From Cristatella mucedo (Eukaryota; Bryozoa; Phylactolaemata; Cristatellidae): DNA of 60,000 nucleotides. Below are positions 34,061 to 46,010 of this stretch, one piece after another. A model generated the notes under the pieces. It saw nothing but the letters and a program-made list of their open reading frames with translations, made no database searches and was not told the origin of the DNA. The position numbers and the translations under genes are program-made. The DNA is taken from the NCBI GenBank assembly GCA_009760855.2, contig WPIO01000034.1:1505001-1565000 (forward strand), read 5' to 3'. How positions within the stretch are numbered: position 1 is the first letter of the stretch; every line of letters starts with the position of its first letter.

Positions 34061-35454
34061 ATCTTTGAAAATGAGACTGCTCCTATTTGGAGGGAAGATT
34101 TGATAGCAGAGCTATCGGGCGGAGCCACAGCAACGTGACCATTCAGGTGAGGCCTCGCTGACGATGCGGTCCAGAAGCTGACATAAGATGGTTGCCAATA
34201 AACGCAGTCTGTTTATTCGTGATGCTTCTTATCGTTACACTGTTGCGGCAAAGACTGGCTGGCTTTCGATGCGTCGCTCCAGTACGCAGCCAGTTAAATG
34301 GCTACCCGGACCTTCACCGCTCAATTAACGATTTGCAGCGAGAATCCGAAAGAGGACACTGCGTTCCTTTGACTGGCACTGGCCAATTAAAGCATGCTTT
34401 CAATTCGACAGAAAGAAGTTAAAGGATAAGAAGGTAAAGGATAAGAATGCGGAGAGCATCTCAGCGGCCGCGGAGAGCACCACCGAGAGCGTCTCGGTGG
34501 TGAAGAGCACCCGAGCGAGCTCTTCTTCGCAGAGTGAAGCGGATAGCACCGCGAGATAGCATTCAACGAGATAGCATTCAACGAGATAGCATTCAACGAG
34601 ATAGCATTCAACGAGATAGCATTCAACATCAAGGCGATAATAGCCGGCGACGAGGTGCAGGTTGCCCGCGAGCGAAGCAGTGAGAGCTTTGATGCGGCGA
34701 AACACAGCAGCGTGAGCGTTTCGGCGGCGAAGAGCACCTGCGAGAGCGTCTCATGCTGAGTGCAGAGCAGCACAACCGCGAGATTGACTCGGCGAAGTGG
34801 AACTCGGAGAGCGGCAAGGCCGCGACGAGCCAAAGTGGTTTTCGAAGGGCGGGATCGGCCGACGACGAGCGTATGAGACCCGCCATCGGGGTTCGAACGG
34901 AGTTGACCTACGGGAACCACCTGACAGTGGGATCAGTGCCCCACCTTTGCCTAAAGGTGGCCAGCAGCTAACACCGACTGCTCGCGTGGGGTGGAGCTGA
35001 TGTGCGCCTCCTGCTAGTGGCTGTTACGTAGCCTGCACACCATCCAGCCGTTTGGAACTAGCTAATGCTAAATTAATATCCTGCCAGAGCCCGAAAAACA
35101 AACCGCAGGACAAGTCACCGTCTGAGCAGGCAGAAGAAAAAAATTCGGGGAGCCAATGGCTACACGAAGTTCCAGTCGTGAGGTTCACCCCTTCCCCAGC
35201 TAGGCCGATGGAGTGTGAAATCAATTTGCTATGGGTAAGCGATGTTGTGTACACCTTCGGCTTCTGCAGTAATTAGCAAAGTGCCTGACACTAATACACT
35301 TGCCTCACCTGTCGCCAATAGTTAAGCCATTGAAGCAGCGCAGCGTCGGTCCACTAATAGAGGCGTTTATTTCGTGTCGTCTGCTGCGATTTATTGGGCT
35401 CTCATACATGTGCCCGTTGAGAGTGATAAAAGAGAGTCTCGTTTACCACTAACG
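34061..35454. other. Unassigned, includes Ser/Glu-codon-rich block
   Basis: The 34440-34820 block is rich in GAGAGC and GCGAAGAGCACC motifs and contains the 15 bp minisatellite. It could be a decayed low-complexity ORF of the neighbouring retroelement. Confidence 0.35.
34552..34627 (+). repeat. 15 bp minisatellite, five identical units
   Basis: Five perfect copies of GAGATAGCATTCAAC. They lie within a Ser/Glu-codon-rich segment (34440-34820) with recurrent GAGAGCGTCTCGG-like motifs that has no recognised product. Confidence 0.9.
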
Positions 35455-35525
35455 TGCGCCTGTTGTGTCTCCGTGAGACTTCGACTTGAACAGCCGCCAC
35501 CGGAGACACTGTCACACAACAATAA
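35455..35525 (+). repeat. Isolated copy of module D
   Basis: TGTTGTGTCTCCGTGAGACT, CCACCGGAGACACTGTCACA. It lies 7 kb beyond the array, so the module is not restricted to it. Confidence 0.55.
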
Positions 35526-35875
35526 TAACTCGAATACTTTGGTTTTTGATGCTTAGCACTGAGAGAAAATCGGTTTCGAGCATAGAGCAAGCGTTGTATC
35601 ACTACCTGATATAGCCAGGGTAGCATGACCATGAAAGATATAGTAGTTTCCAAAACAGTGTAAACGTGCAGGCACCTCGAACGAACACTTTAGTTTATGC
35701 TTTATGTCATTACAGAATAATACAATCAATTGCCGTAATTAATTTTCATTGAATGATGAAATTTGTTTCACACAGCAGAGGCATTTTGCTACGTGTGCGT
35801 ACAATTTATCAAGACAGGAGCGAAAAATTAGTCCAAAAACTAGCCAAATGTGTAAATCTGCTAATATGTGCAGGA

Positions 35876-35995
35876 ATTATAATAACAATAATAGTATACA
35901 AATACATTTTTACTGTGCCGAAGTGAGCCTAATATATTTCTAGGCACTCTACAGATTCTGCAAAGGAATCATGACTAAACGACTGTCGATGCATT
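35876..35995 (-). mobile_element. Diverged L2-type LINE 3' end
   Basis: A degenerate AAT tail, TTTCTAGGCACTCTACAGAT and TCTGCAAAGGAATCATGACT correspond to the tail, hairpin and start of the 3' UTR of L2-A, at low similarity. Confidence 0.55.
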
Positions 35996-36234
35996 CAAAG
36001 CATACTTTGGTATGCCTATTGGGGTTCAAGACTAGCCTTGGGCACTGCCTTTCACGAGCCAACACTGCTCACGTGCGAAGTCTTGAAGGTGAAATATTGC
36101 TTCTCACCCGATGTATTTTTTGTACTTTACGAGATAAGGTGTGGAATAAAAAAATTAAGTTAACTGAATAATTCTGGTGTAGGCGCAGTGTAGTACCGTA
36201 GAGAAAAAAGGGCTGCGAATTTTTTCTCTCAAGA

Positions 36235-36412
36235 GCCTTATCCCAGGCGGTAAGGTGCCTGCTCTTCACCATCCAGGATTCCAGGGTTCGAGTCGTTCGA
36301 TTCGATTCGATTCGATTCGAGTCGTTCGCCTTTCCTTTATTGTTCACTGCAAGCGGTGGAGATGACATCCACTAAGGCCCTTCTTCAGACGCTATGCAAG
36401 TAAATCTGCTTA
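36235..36412 (+). mobile_element. Diverged SINE with expanded B-box pentanucleotide
   Basis: The head (CCCAGGCGGTAAGGTGCCTG) and body (CACTGCAAGCGGTGGAGATG, CTAAGGCCCTTCTTCAGACG) belong to the SINE. In place of a single GTTCGATTC, there is a run of ATTCG units at about 36296-36330. Confidence 0.7.
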
Positions 36413-36720
36413 ATACAATTAACTTTCTTTCTTTCTTTCCAACCGAGAGTTTGGCAAAAAAACCTATGGAAAAACCTAGGCAAGCAGCTGCAATTTCTGC
36501 CGGATCGACTGTACGAAACGTTTACTTGACACGGGAATGACCCTCCCAATGCTGCGAGCTTCCGGCTCGCCACCTCCTCCGGAGAAGGAGCCGCGAGTTC
36601 GGAAGCAGATCATGTTACAATTTCGCTGAGGTGGCTGAGGAGAGAGAGCCGTACTTTCCGAACCACATGCACCCCAACAATCCAATTTTGGACGTTTTAA
36701 AACTTTCATTCTGAGCTTAA

Positions 36721-36739
36721 TACATACACACACGCACAT

Positions 36740-36795
<56 letters not shown>

Positions 36796-36830
36796 ATGCA
36801 TATATATGTATATATATATATATATATATA

Positions 36831-36888
<58 letters not shown>

Positions 36889-36890
36889 TC
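36721..36890. repeat. (AC)n-(AT)n-(GT)n self-complementary compound microsatellite
   Basis: (CA)n at 36727-36792, TA-rich centre to 36831, then (GT)n to 36887. The AC and GT arms are reverse complements, so the tract can fold on itself over about 55 bp per arm. Confidence 0.95.
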
Positions 36891-37687
36891 CTCATCCTTC
36901 TCTCTGTCTCTCTCACTCACTCCTCTTTCTAGCTCTCTCCCTGCGCTCACACGCTCAAGGAGTGGACGAATGTTTTGATGAATGTAACACGTTAAAGAAA
37001 GCAACGCTAGCATGTTTCCAGCTTCATAGTAAATACATGTTGTTTGTAATCTCATTTCTTTCGGGCTAAATGTGAAGGCAAGGCGCAAATTCGTCTATTT
37101 TCTCATTTTAAAAGGGTTGATTTCAAGTTGATCACAGGCCTGGTCACGAAGGCTAACTATGTAGAAATCAATTCATAGTATGCCATTTTATTCTGCGACG
37201 TATAAGAAATATTGAGCTAGCACTTACTGCCCAGTAAAAATGGTTTGTTCTTAAGGCATTGAAATGCAACGTTTTGCTATGCCCCATTCACTTTATATTG
37301 AGTCCTGCAATGGCTTCAATTAGAAAGGAAGCGTCAGACACAACAACGGCAGGTGTCGACCTTTGACCTTTGCCCACTGTTCTCCTTTTAAGATGCATCG
37401 ATTAACTGGTACCCTGCATAACTAATATAATGATAATTCTACTGGCCTTTATTTTTGCTACCGTATCTTTCAAAAAGGCTGCTGTTATGCCCTGTGATGA
37501 AAAGTAACACTATACAGGGAAAAACTATATCCATCCAGTTTCCCTATGGCCGTTTCTTTCCAATGATACTGGAGTGAGCAATAGCAGACCAGCTAAAATA
37601 TAATGGCAAAACTCCAACTTGGCATGTAAGTTCCACTCAGGTTTAGAGCTGATCATTTCACTGTGTTAGAATTACTGCAGATACGCA

Positions 37688-37810
37688 ATAATGATAGTAA
37701 TAAGAATATCATTCATCTCTATAGTGCTCTGACAGAAAGTAATCTCAATATTTAATAAGAATATTATTCATCTTTATAGCGCTCTGAGAGAAAGTAATCT
37801 CAATATGTAT
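37688..37810 (-). mobile_element. Two tandem LINE tail fragments
   Basis: The segment ATTCATCTCTATAGTGCTCT...GAAAGTAATCTCAATAT occurs twice, about 52 bp apart. Each resembles the terminal hairpin of a relative of L2-A in minus orientation. It is a local tandem duplication of a LINE 3' end. Confidence 0.5.
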
Positions 37811-38009
37811 AAATACTCAGGCACACAGGCCTAAACAGGCTGTCTCTGTCTACTTGTATTTTTCTCCGAAAATCTTTCTGCGGCATTGGATACTTTTGAT
37901 GAAAAAGGCATTGTTAAGCTTTAGCATGCAGTACGAGCGAAGATTTTCGAGTGCCTTCTTCATGGCTGTCGTCGTAGCTGTATTCTATTAGTTTGCTAAT
38001 TAATTCTAT

Positions 38010-38217
38010 TAATCTGCTGACACTGTGAATGCTGCCACTAATCACACTTGCATGCTGACCCCTAACCATGTTATTCATGTTGCTTATCGAGCATGATATT
38101 ACTCACTATTCAATCGCGTTTCCCTTTGCAGCAAATGCAAGGCGCCAAGAAAGAGATTGAGTTCTCTGAGGGCGCCTTATCAAGTGCATTATTATTATTA
38201 TGTTATTATTATTAATC
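38010..38217 (+). mobile_element. L2-A 3' end
   Basis: TCTGCTGACACTGTGAATGC, CCCTTTGCAGCAAATGCAAG, GCGCCAAGAAAGAGATTGAG and an ATTATTATTATG tail. The hairpin stem is GGCGCC-paired here, a compensated variant (AAGGCGCC with GGGCGCCTT). Confidence 0.8.
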
Positions 38218-38275
38218 TAGAAAGATATTGAGTTCACGGGGAGCGCAATAAAAATGTTTTATTGTTAATATTGTT
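38217..38275 (+). mobile_element. Related LINE tail, different family
   Basis: TCTAGAAAGATATTGAGTTC and GGGGAGCGCAATAAAAATG followed by TTATTGTTAATATTG. It resembles the 59925-59991 tail more than L2-A. Confidence 0.45.
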
Positions 38276-39924
38276 AGCCTAAAAAAAGGCTTTGTAAAAA
38301 GGTGCAGGTAAAGACCTAAGGCCAAGGACACCACTCGTATATTAATCATGCCTGGCAGCAGTAGATCTAATAGGTTAAGTACAGCAGACTAAGGGAGTGG
38401 TATAGGGTATACAGGCTCAGTTATCTTTTCAAACTAGGAGATGCATTTCAAGATTACGTCACTCGTGGACAGCTTGAATGCAGAGATTGAGGTGCTGCAA
38501 GGAATAGAGGGACATAAATCCTGTAGGAGACTACTGGCAGAGAGGAGTTCACTGGGAGTGCTGTTACCTCAGTGATTCATTTTTTGATTGTGGCCATCTC
38601 GTATGCAAACTAGCTAGAGAAGCGATCTTCTTGATCATCATAAGGATCGCTAGGCTAGCAAATAGACTGGGAGCTGTTAATGAGCTGGTATATGGTAGAC
38701 GCCAGCATATTTGCATTGCACATCTTTGATTTGATCCGTACCTGTATAAATGCCTACTAGCTATATTGCATGTCCCTGATCCTGTGACTTAGGAGCAGAC
38801 CCCAGATCTGTAAGAAAGCACAATAATAACAAATAATTATATATATTTAGTTTCACATGGCCAATTCCTTCTCCTCTTGCCAGATAAAGCATCGACAGTT
38901 TGTGTATGCTAAAGACTACGCAGAGTAATAATGGCGAGTATCACCTTTGTCTGGTTAAATAGGCAAGCTCTAGACTGTTGCATTCACGATATTTGGTCTG
39001 AACTAGAAAATGAAAATAAATGATTTACGCTTTGATTCTCCTGGTTAATCAAGATCCATCTTCATGCAGAAATTCTGGATACAGCATCAGTATTCCCAAA
39101 CATGGTGCACTAATTTTAATCGTGACTTTGTGCAACAGGACGCTCTAGAGAAAATGGTCAAATGCTTGAAGTCAACAGATGATAAGTCGCATTCAACAAT
39201 TACGTCTGCAACCGCTTGCCGGGCAAGAGATGCAATGCATAGACATCCCCCAGGTCAATAACCACTGCACAGCAAAATGTTGTTCAAATGCCTAAACTAC
39301 AGACAATTCATCGCCGGCTGGTCAAACCAGAAAGGGTCAAGTCAGGAAGCAATCAGGAACAGACAGACACACGAAGGTCGGTAGGGCTGCTAAAATGATT
39401 ACTTGGCAACCAACTCGATCCACTAGTCTGTCAGTTAAACAGGTAGCTTGCTGCCACCATTTTGGTCATGCAACATTAAACCAATGAACCGAAGTAAGCA
39501 ACCAAGCTAGCTCACTGCAGCTCAGGTAATGACGTCATCGTCCAAGTTGCCATTGACGTCCGTGGAGAGCATGGTGAGTGGGTGGCCCTCGCTGCTTCCC
39601 ACTCAGCTGTGCAGTCGCCCTCTGGCCAGTACTTGCTCGCACCTGCTTCTCACTGAGCTGTGAATGCCCTACAGGCCTCTCCTTTTTATTTTACGATCAA
39701 GAATGGGATCGCGAGATGAATTATTTTGCTTGATCTGTGCCTAGCCAAAACATATGACAAGAGTCGTAGCACTGCTTTATTATGCACACTGTGCTCTATG
39801 GCTGTATGGCTGCAGGTTTTCTTTGTCCCCTCCTTTACTTACTGGCTGTCAGCCCAGAAAGAAGTTTTCTCCTTACTCTCGGCTTGAAGTTAACATAATA
39901 TTAATGTGTTTGTCCTTTAAAACC
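38276..39924. other. No feature recognised
   Basis: AT-rich single-copy-looking DNA without motifs. Confidence 0.45.
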
Positions 39925-40045
39925 CAGTTCTTCGGTTCCAGTCCAGCTACAGGCTCTCATATATTTCTCACTGATAGCAGGAGTAACTGCCGCTGGCGCT
40001 CTCCTGTCGGTATAGAAATAAGGTTGGTAGATGAGCTAAATCAGT
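39925..40045 (+). mobile_element. SINE 3' body fragment
   Basis: CGGTTCCAGTCC, then GGCGCTCTCCTGTCGGTATA and GATGAGCTAAATCAG parallel the SINE body and end. The overlapping 183-codon frame (39754-40305) crosses this repeat and is not considered a gene. Confidence 0.5.
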
Positions 40046-40305
40046 TCAATTCGTCGTGGTACCTTATTCACCCTACTCACTGTGGGAGCCTTTCCCATCC
40101 CAGAAGGCAGTTCTGCCATCAACCCCTACGTGAACACCACCGATACACTGCATCAGCTAGGGAAGGAAATAGCTTAGCCCGTTCGCTGCCTGTCACCTCA
40201 GAAGGCAGCTCCTCCCATCGCTTCTTGTTTAAACTCCAGCGGAGCTCTCAACCTCCTTCCACCACCACCAGCTGTAGCAGTATTCGCTTAGTATCTGCTG
40301 TGTGA

Positions 40306-42000
40306 AAAACCATTCCCTGTGTCATTAAATAGAAACTGTATCACTTCCAGAGTAAATAAAACGTAACACTGGGTTAAAGGTGCCCGATGGCTAAGCACAT
40401 CATAGATCGAAGTACTGCAGCTTTTTAATCCGCCCAATAATCGATTGAGCTGCTCGCCGTGCCGGTGCTTTGAATGGCTGATAGATGTCGGACGGCCTGT
40501 CAACCTCGGCCATAACTCAGTCCAAATATAATTGCCGGGAACCTTGCCAGCATTCGGGAAGGACGGGGTAGTTCATCGGGTATCTAGCAATTGCAGTAGT
40601 TCCTGACCCTAGTAATCCGCTGTGCTGGGTCCTAAACCACTATACTTGTACCCTATTGTCCCTGTTAGCTATTAGGAATATGTAGAAGCTGGGCATTGGC
40701 TACCGCCAGCCGTCCGACTCGTATTGATTAGAACTAGGGGATGAGCCGGTACGTTCGGATCAGCGATCAATGGACTTGCTGAGGTGCGGCAAGAGGTGGG
40801 CAGTGGCAGATGTCCACGCGAGCCAAGGCCAAGAGGGTGCGTAATGCAAAATTTATAGTGCATATTTGTTTAAAAAAAATGCATGCGAAGATATTAATCT
40901 TGGTTTCAAGCAAGTCCTTTTATAAATGGATTTGACTAGCGTGCATGTTTACAGACTTAAAACAAGCTGTAGCCTGAAGTTCTGGTGGCATACGTGTGAG
41001 GACACGGAGACACAAAGGGGCTTTAGGCGCCGCCTATTCAACTGGCGCTCCCTGAGCAAAACGACAATTGGTCGTTCACCACTTCTTAAGCTTTCAATTG
41101 CCCTTACCTTCTGCATGCCCAATCCTGCCAGCCACAGGCAAGTTGCATCGGGCTATGGGCGATCCCGGCCTGCTAAGCCGCATCATGGGCGATCCCGTGA
41201 GCAGTGGCTGATCACCGACGAATTATTAGACCATAAAAGCTAGGCTTTGGTAAATGGCTGTGCTTGCATCATGGTATGCTTGAACAGCAGCAAGGAGCTC
41301 GACCGGGCTCTAAATTTGCATTATTATTAAGAAGTTGCAAAGATGTACCTTGATGTACCAAAGTTAAAAAAAATTGGTATACATGTGGTCTAAAATGCAG
41401 ATAATCATGTAGGCAAAGTGCTTTATTCGTAGATATGTTGCTTCCGTTTTACTTCCGGCACATGGTGTGCTTAATCGTTTACTTAATTCTTTTTTCTATG
41501 TGAAAATATTCGAAACTTTGGATTCAATTTCTAGCATATTTGTCTTTACTTAAGTACCCTAAAAATGATGCGATTGGTGGACCAGTCTTTCAAGTAATTT
41601 TGTACTACCTTCACCTTGAAAGTCGTAAAGAGTTTGCCGAATATTTTACTACTGTACTACGACTTTTAGCAGCTGTAAATCGCAGGAAATTCGTGAACTA
41701 TGTGACTTGCGGTTTAATTTTGCTATTTAAGTTTGCACTATGGTTTTTTGCAATATGAATAGATGCAAATGAAATATGAACACATTTCAGTAGCTAGGCG
41801 TTACTATTCATGCACTTTTTGTAATCTCTGAGCGCTTAGAATGCAGTCAGAGGTCGCTCAGATCCCGGCGATTTCAGAGGGCGTTTGAATTGTTCAGCCC
41901 TTTAGCCACCGAGCGGCCATGTGCCCAAATAAAATTCACAGTACAGTAGGGAACGATCGCTGATACTTAGGTTATCCTTTTAAGAGCTTGTTTGACAGGA
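40306..42000. other. No gene called
   Basis: A tandem CATCATGGGCGATCCCG / CGGGCTATGGGCGATCCCG pair near 41150-41195 and a 72-codon AT-rich frame at 41540 are the only notable points. Confidence 0.4.
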
Positions 42001-42240
42001 AAAATGTGTTCCAACCAAGATCAAAGCACACCAAAGAACTCGAAACAAGTTCCGCAAGGTCTCGACTCCGAATGCCTTGCCAATCTAGATGTTACTTTTC
42101 TCGCATCTGTGTGTAGCTCTGTGGATAGACTGGCCTCTAGGCTTTGCTCCAGTTGCCTCCTTTAGTATTGAGGCTACGTCTCGAGCGAACGCTGCCGATG
42201 CTTTGTAGTATTTCTGAGTGGTTGCTGTGCAAGGGGCTAT

Positions 42241-45200
42241 CACCCTAATTCTCAGACAACCGGAAAGAGAGTGACACCCGGCAAGCCCCTTCAGCATCTG
42301 CTAGCCCAGCACATTGTGAAACGTCGTCCCACGGCCGTTACCAAGGTCCAATTCAAATTCGAAGAGCCAGTGTCCGCCGGGCCGGACGCAAACGGTAGAG
42401 AATACGAGCCACTTCATCGCCGTCGCCCAGTTGTTGGACAGCCTCTTAAATTCCGCCTACTAAATGTCCGCTCGCTAAAAACCAAGGGGTTACTTATCCG
42501 CGATCAGGTGGTCCAGGAGAAGCTAGATGCATTTCTGCTTACCGAAACCTGGATGACGCCTTGTTCCAGTAGCTGTATTTCCGAGACCACCCCACCCGGG
42601 TTCTCATTCTATCAGTCCATGCGTTCTGACAAGGTTGGTGGCGGGGTTGCAATTGTTGTTCGCGAATCGTTTGGCTATCAAATGTGCAGTTTCTCGCATG
42701 GGTCATCGTTTGAATCGGTTGCTATCAGGTCTTCATCAAAGACAATGCCTCTCACCGTTGTGATATACCGGCCTCCTTCTGGCTGTCTAAACTTGTTTAT
42801 AGAGGAGTTTTCAGAGTTCCTTGCTAAAATATTTGTGTGTGACAGGCCGCTACTGATTGTAGGAGACTTCAATATTCACGTTGACAACCCTAGCAACAGC
42901 CAGGTCCGCTCATTTCTTGACTGTCTGGAGAATCTTGGTTTGGCCCAACACGTTAATCATAGCATCCACGTCGGTGGCCACATTCTAGATCTCGTGATCA
43001 CTATTAATGTCCTCCCCACTCACTTTGTGGTGTGCCCACTGACCCTCTCAGATCATTGTTCGGTCTCGTTTACTGTTCCTGCTCCCTCGTACGTGCAGGG
43101 CAATGTCGAATTTGCCAAACGACGTAACTTACAAAGCATTGACATAGACAAGTTTTTGAAATCTGTTTGTGATGCAGGCCTTCTTGATCTGCATTCAGAC
43201 TCGACCGGCAGCCTCGATACCTTCACAGATGCGATGAACATGACACTCAGGAGTGCTCTTGACAAGCATGCTCCCGTTCGCTCTATCCGTGTTCAAATTC
43301 GTCGAGATTGCTTTCAATTTACAAAAAAACTCCTTAAGATGCGCCGTGTTAAGCGCAGGCTGGAACGTCGTTTCAAGAAATCGGGGTCTGAGGCAGACCT
43401 AGTCAATGTTAAGGACTTCCTTCGTGTTTACACACGAAAGCTTAAAAAAGCCAGGGCTTCTTTTTTCATTAGAAAACTGAATTCCTGCCAGTCGGACACT
43501 AAACAGATTTATAAGACAGTAAACCATTTACTGGCCAATGCTGTCAGGTCTGACTCCCCAGATATTAAGGGCTCAGCCGAAAAGTTTTCAGCCTTCTTTA
43601 GTGAAAAAATTGTGCACATTCATGCCTCCATTAAGCCCCCTCCGACCAAAGCAATCGCCGTTCCTCAACCTGTGACCTTTCTTAAAAGATTCTCTGATGT
43701 TTCTGCCTGTGATGTGGCTGCCTTAATAAGGTCTAGCAAAAAGAGCTCGTCTCCTGAAGACCCTATACCTTCATCTCTGTGATCTTCACTTGCAGACCAA
43801 CTTAGCCCTGCCATAACCAAGATTTTTAATGCTTCTTTGGGGAAAGGGGTCGTCCCCAAGTCCTTCAAATCGGCAATCGTTAGACCTATTCTTAAAAAAG
43901 CCTGGATCAGACGCAGAGGTCCTTGTAAACTATGCCCAGTTTCCCTTCTTCCTTTCTTGTCAGAGATTCTTGAAAAAATTGTTGCTAAGCAGCTGGTTGA
44001 ACATATTGAAAAGAATGAAATGTCAGAAAGATTTCAATCAGGGCTCAAGAGGCAGCACTCCTCTGAAACTGCTCTCCTCCGAGTTATCAATGACATTCTA
44101 CGTGGCAACGACGACGGGAATGTCACTGCCCTAGCTCTGCTAGATCTGTCTGCTGCCTTCGACACCATTGATCACGAAGTTCTGCTTGAACGACTGAGAA
44201 CAACGATCGGTCTGGCAGACGAAGCGTGGTTTAAATCATACTTGTCTGATCGTGTTCAATCCGTGTCGTGTGGGGGTCAGGTCTCAGACATGAGAAGGGT
44301 CACCTGTGGAGTCCCTCAAGGGTCTGTACTTGGTCCCTTGCTGTTCTCCATTTATACACAACCTCTGGGAAAAGTGATTAAGGCCCATGGAATAGGATAA
44401 CACTTCTATGCTGACGATACTCAGTTGTATTTGTCATTTAAACCGTCGGAATCTGCTGCAGCAACTGAGAAACTGAATGCTTGCCTTGCCGACATTCGAT
44501 CATGGATGTCGGAAAACTTCTTGAAATTAAATGACGATAAAACCGAACTGCTTCTCATAGGACACCCTAAGCGTGTGGCTGGATTAAAAGGCTTTGCTGT
44601 TCTAATAGGCGATGCTATTGTGCGACCTTCACCACGTGCTCGTAATCTAGGTGTCGTGTTCGACAGCTGCCTCAATTTCAAAAGCTTCATTAAGAAGACT
44701 GCCTCTACAGCTAGCCATCACATCCGATCCCTATCCAAGATTAGAAGCTGTCTCCCACAGTGGCTTGTAAAAAATTTAACTAGCTCTTTAGTTCTGTCTC
44801 GGCTTGATTATTGTAATTCCCTTTTGGCTGGGCTACCAAAGAAAGCTATTATGCCACTACAGCGGACTATGAATATGGCTGCAAGGCTGGTCTTCAAGTC
44901 CCAGCGGTTTGAGCACGTGTCACCTTTGCTGGAAGAGCTGGGATGGTTGCCGGTTGAGCAAAGGATACGGAGCAAAGTTCTTACGCTGACCCACAAGGCC
45001 CGCCACGGCTTGGCTCCTTCATACCTAGCTGAACTGCTGCATCAGTTTCAGCCTGTTCGCACCCTCGGGTCCTGTGTGGACAATAAATTAGCTGTCCCAT
45101 TCCTCCGCTTAAAGACAGTTGGCGACAGAAGCTTTAGCTCTGCAGGTCCTAGACTGTGGAACTCGCTTCCACAATTCTTACGCAACGACATCTACTCTCC

Positions 45201-45460
45201 AACTGCCGACTGTGGCACATCTTTTTCCGCGGTCCTGAACTGCTACTTCTATGCTACTTATTACCTCAACTGCTCTCCTGACTCTGCTATGCTTCCCACT
45301 TTCTTTTTGTTGCGTGAGACGAAGTCTGTTGGCTACCGAATGCGTACCGAAAGCCGCTTAGGCTGTGAGTGAGCTATACAAAACTCTCCTGCGTAACGCC
45401 CACACGGTCTTTATGACTTTGTGGAGTTACTGACGGAGATAAATTACATTGCATTACATT
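42241..45460 (+). mobile_element. LINE-B: near full-length L2/CR1-type non-LTR retrotransposon
   Basis: One continuous element contains an AP-type endonuclease, a reverse transcriptase and a CR1/L2-like C-terminal region. It ends in a characteristic 3' UTR (about 45300-45460) with an ACATT-rich tail. The same 3' end occurs at 9712-9815, 19433-19560 and 59733-59920, which defines the family. The 5' limit is unclear. An ATG-led 55-codon frame at 42004-42171 could be a remnant of a first ORF, but this is unproven. The 59.7 kb copy is very similar over the shared segment, suggesting fairly recent activity. Confidence 0.9.
42271..45372 (+). pseudogene. LINE-B endonuclease-reverse transcriptase ORF, recently disabled
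   Basis: A single frame is interrupted at a few points. Endonuclease landmarks are intact: LNVRSL, the LTETW acidic site, VIYRPPSG, IVGDFNIH and SDHCSVSF. The reverse transcriptase has LLDLSAAFDTIDHEVL, VTCGVPQGSVLGPLL and the FYADDTQLY catalytic box. The C-terminal part has LDYCNSLLAGLP and a GPRLWNSLPQFLRN block typical of L2/CR1 elements. Lesions: a TGA at 43780-43782 between the endonuclease and reverse transcriptase; an extra base in the A-run at 43894-43899, compensated by a missing base near 43934; and a TAA at 44398-44400, three codons before the YADD box. No separate nucleic-acid-binding ORF is clearly visible upstream. The few lesions in an otherwise clean frame imply recent death. 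Confidence 0.9.
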
Positions 45461-46010
45461 ATAACTTGCCAGCTTGGACAAATCAGCCATCTCCCTACAA
45501 AATTCAGCTCCCCCTAAATTGTTTATTCTTGGACCACAAGAACCCCCAATTGCCAATAAGTCTGATACCAGCATTAATAAGAAGTACCGCTGTTGATAAT
45601 CTAGGCATTCGATCTAATTACTAAACTGACGTTTCATCCCTATCGCAAATGATAGGCCGTTTGGAGTTCATATCTTCAATCCTAGGATGATTTTCGCGTC
45701 AGTGCTAGGGGAGACCGTATACTGCTTCGCCCTGCTCAAGTGGTCAGTTGGCTCATGCTTGGCACACAGCTTCACAACCAGATGCAGACAAATGCTTGCA
45801 AAACGATTCTTGCCTTTAGAGCTCATCGCATCAGGCCTAGTAATTGTATGTACCCTAGTATTGTTCATTAGCCAGGGAAAGCTAAGATGTGATGCTGCAC
45901 TGAGTTGTGCCAACTGGGGGCCGCCCGAAGGTGCCTGCCTGCTCTTTAACTTGAGACATGGTGGGCGATGACGTGGTTACCTCGGGGATATTCGGCTAGG
46001 AAGACTCTTG
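45461..46010. other. No feature recognised
   Basis: Flank between the LINE-B tail and the 5S-like relic. The minus and plus frames at 45668-45971 overlap each other and carry no motif. Confidence 0.4.

Noticed and set aside
36796-37088. Frames with Thr/His or Cys/Val runs near 36.8 kb
   Set aside because: They are translations of the AC/GT microsatellite.
39754-40305. 183-codon plus-strand frame
   Set aside because: It is the longest non-transposon frame, but it crosses a SINE body fragment, has no motif, and about one frame of this length is expected by chance in 60 kb.
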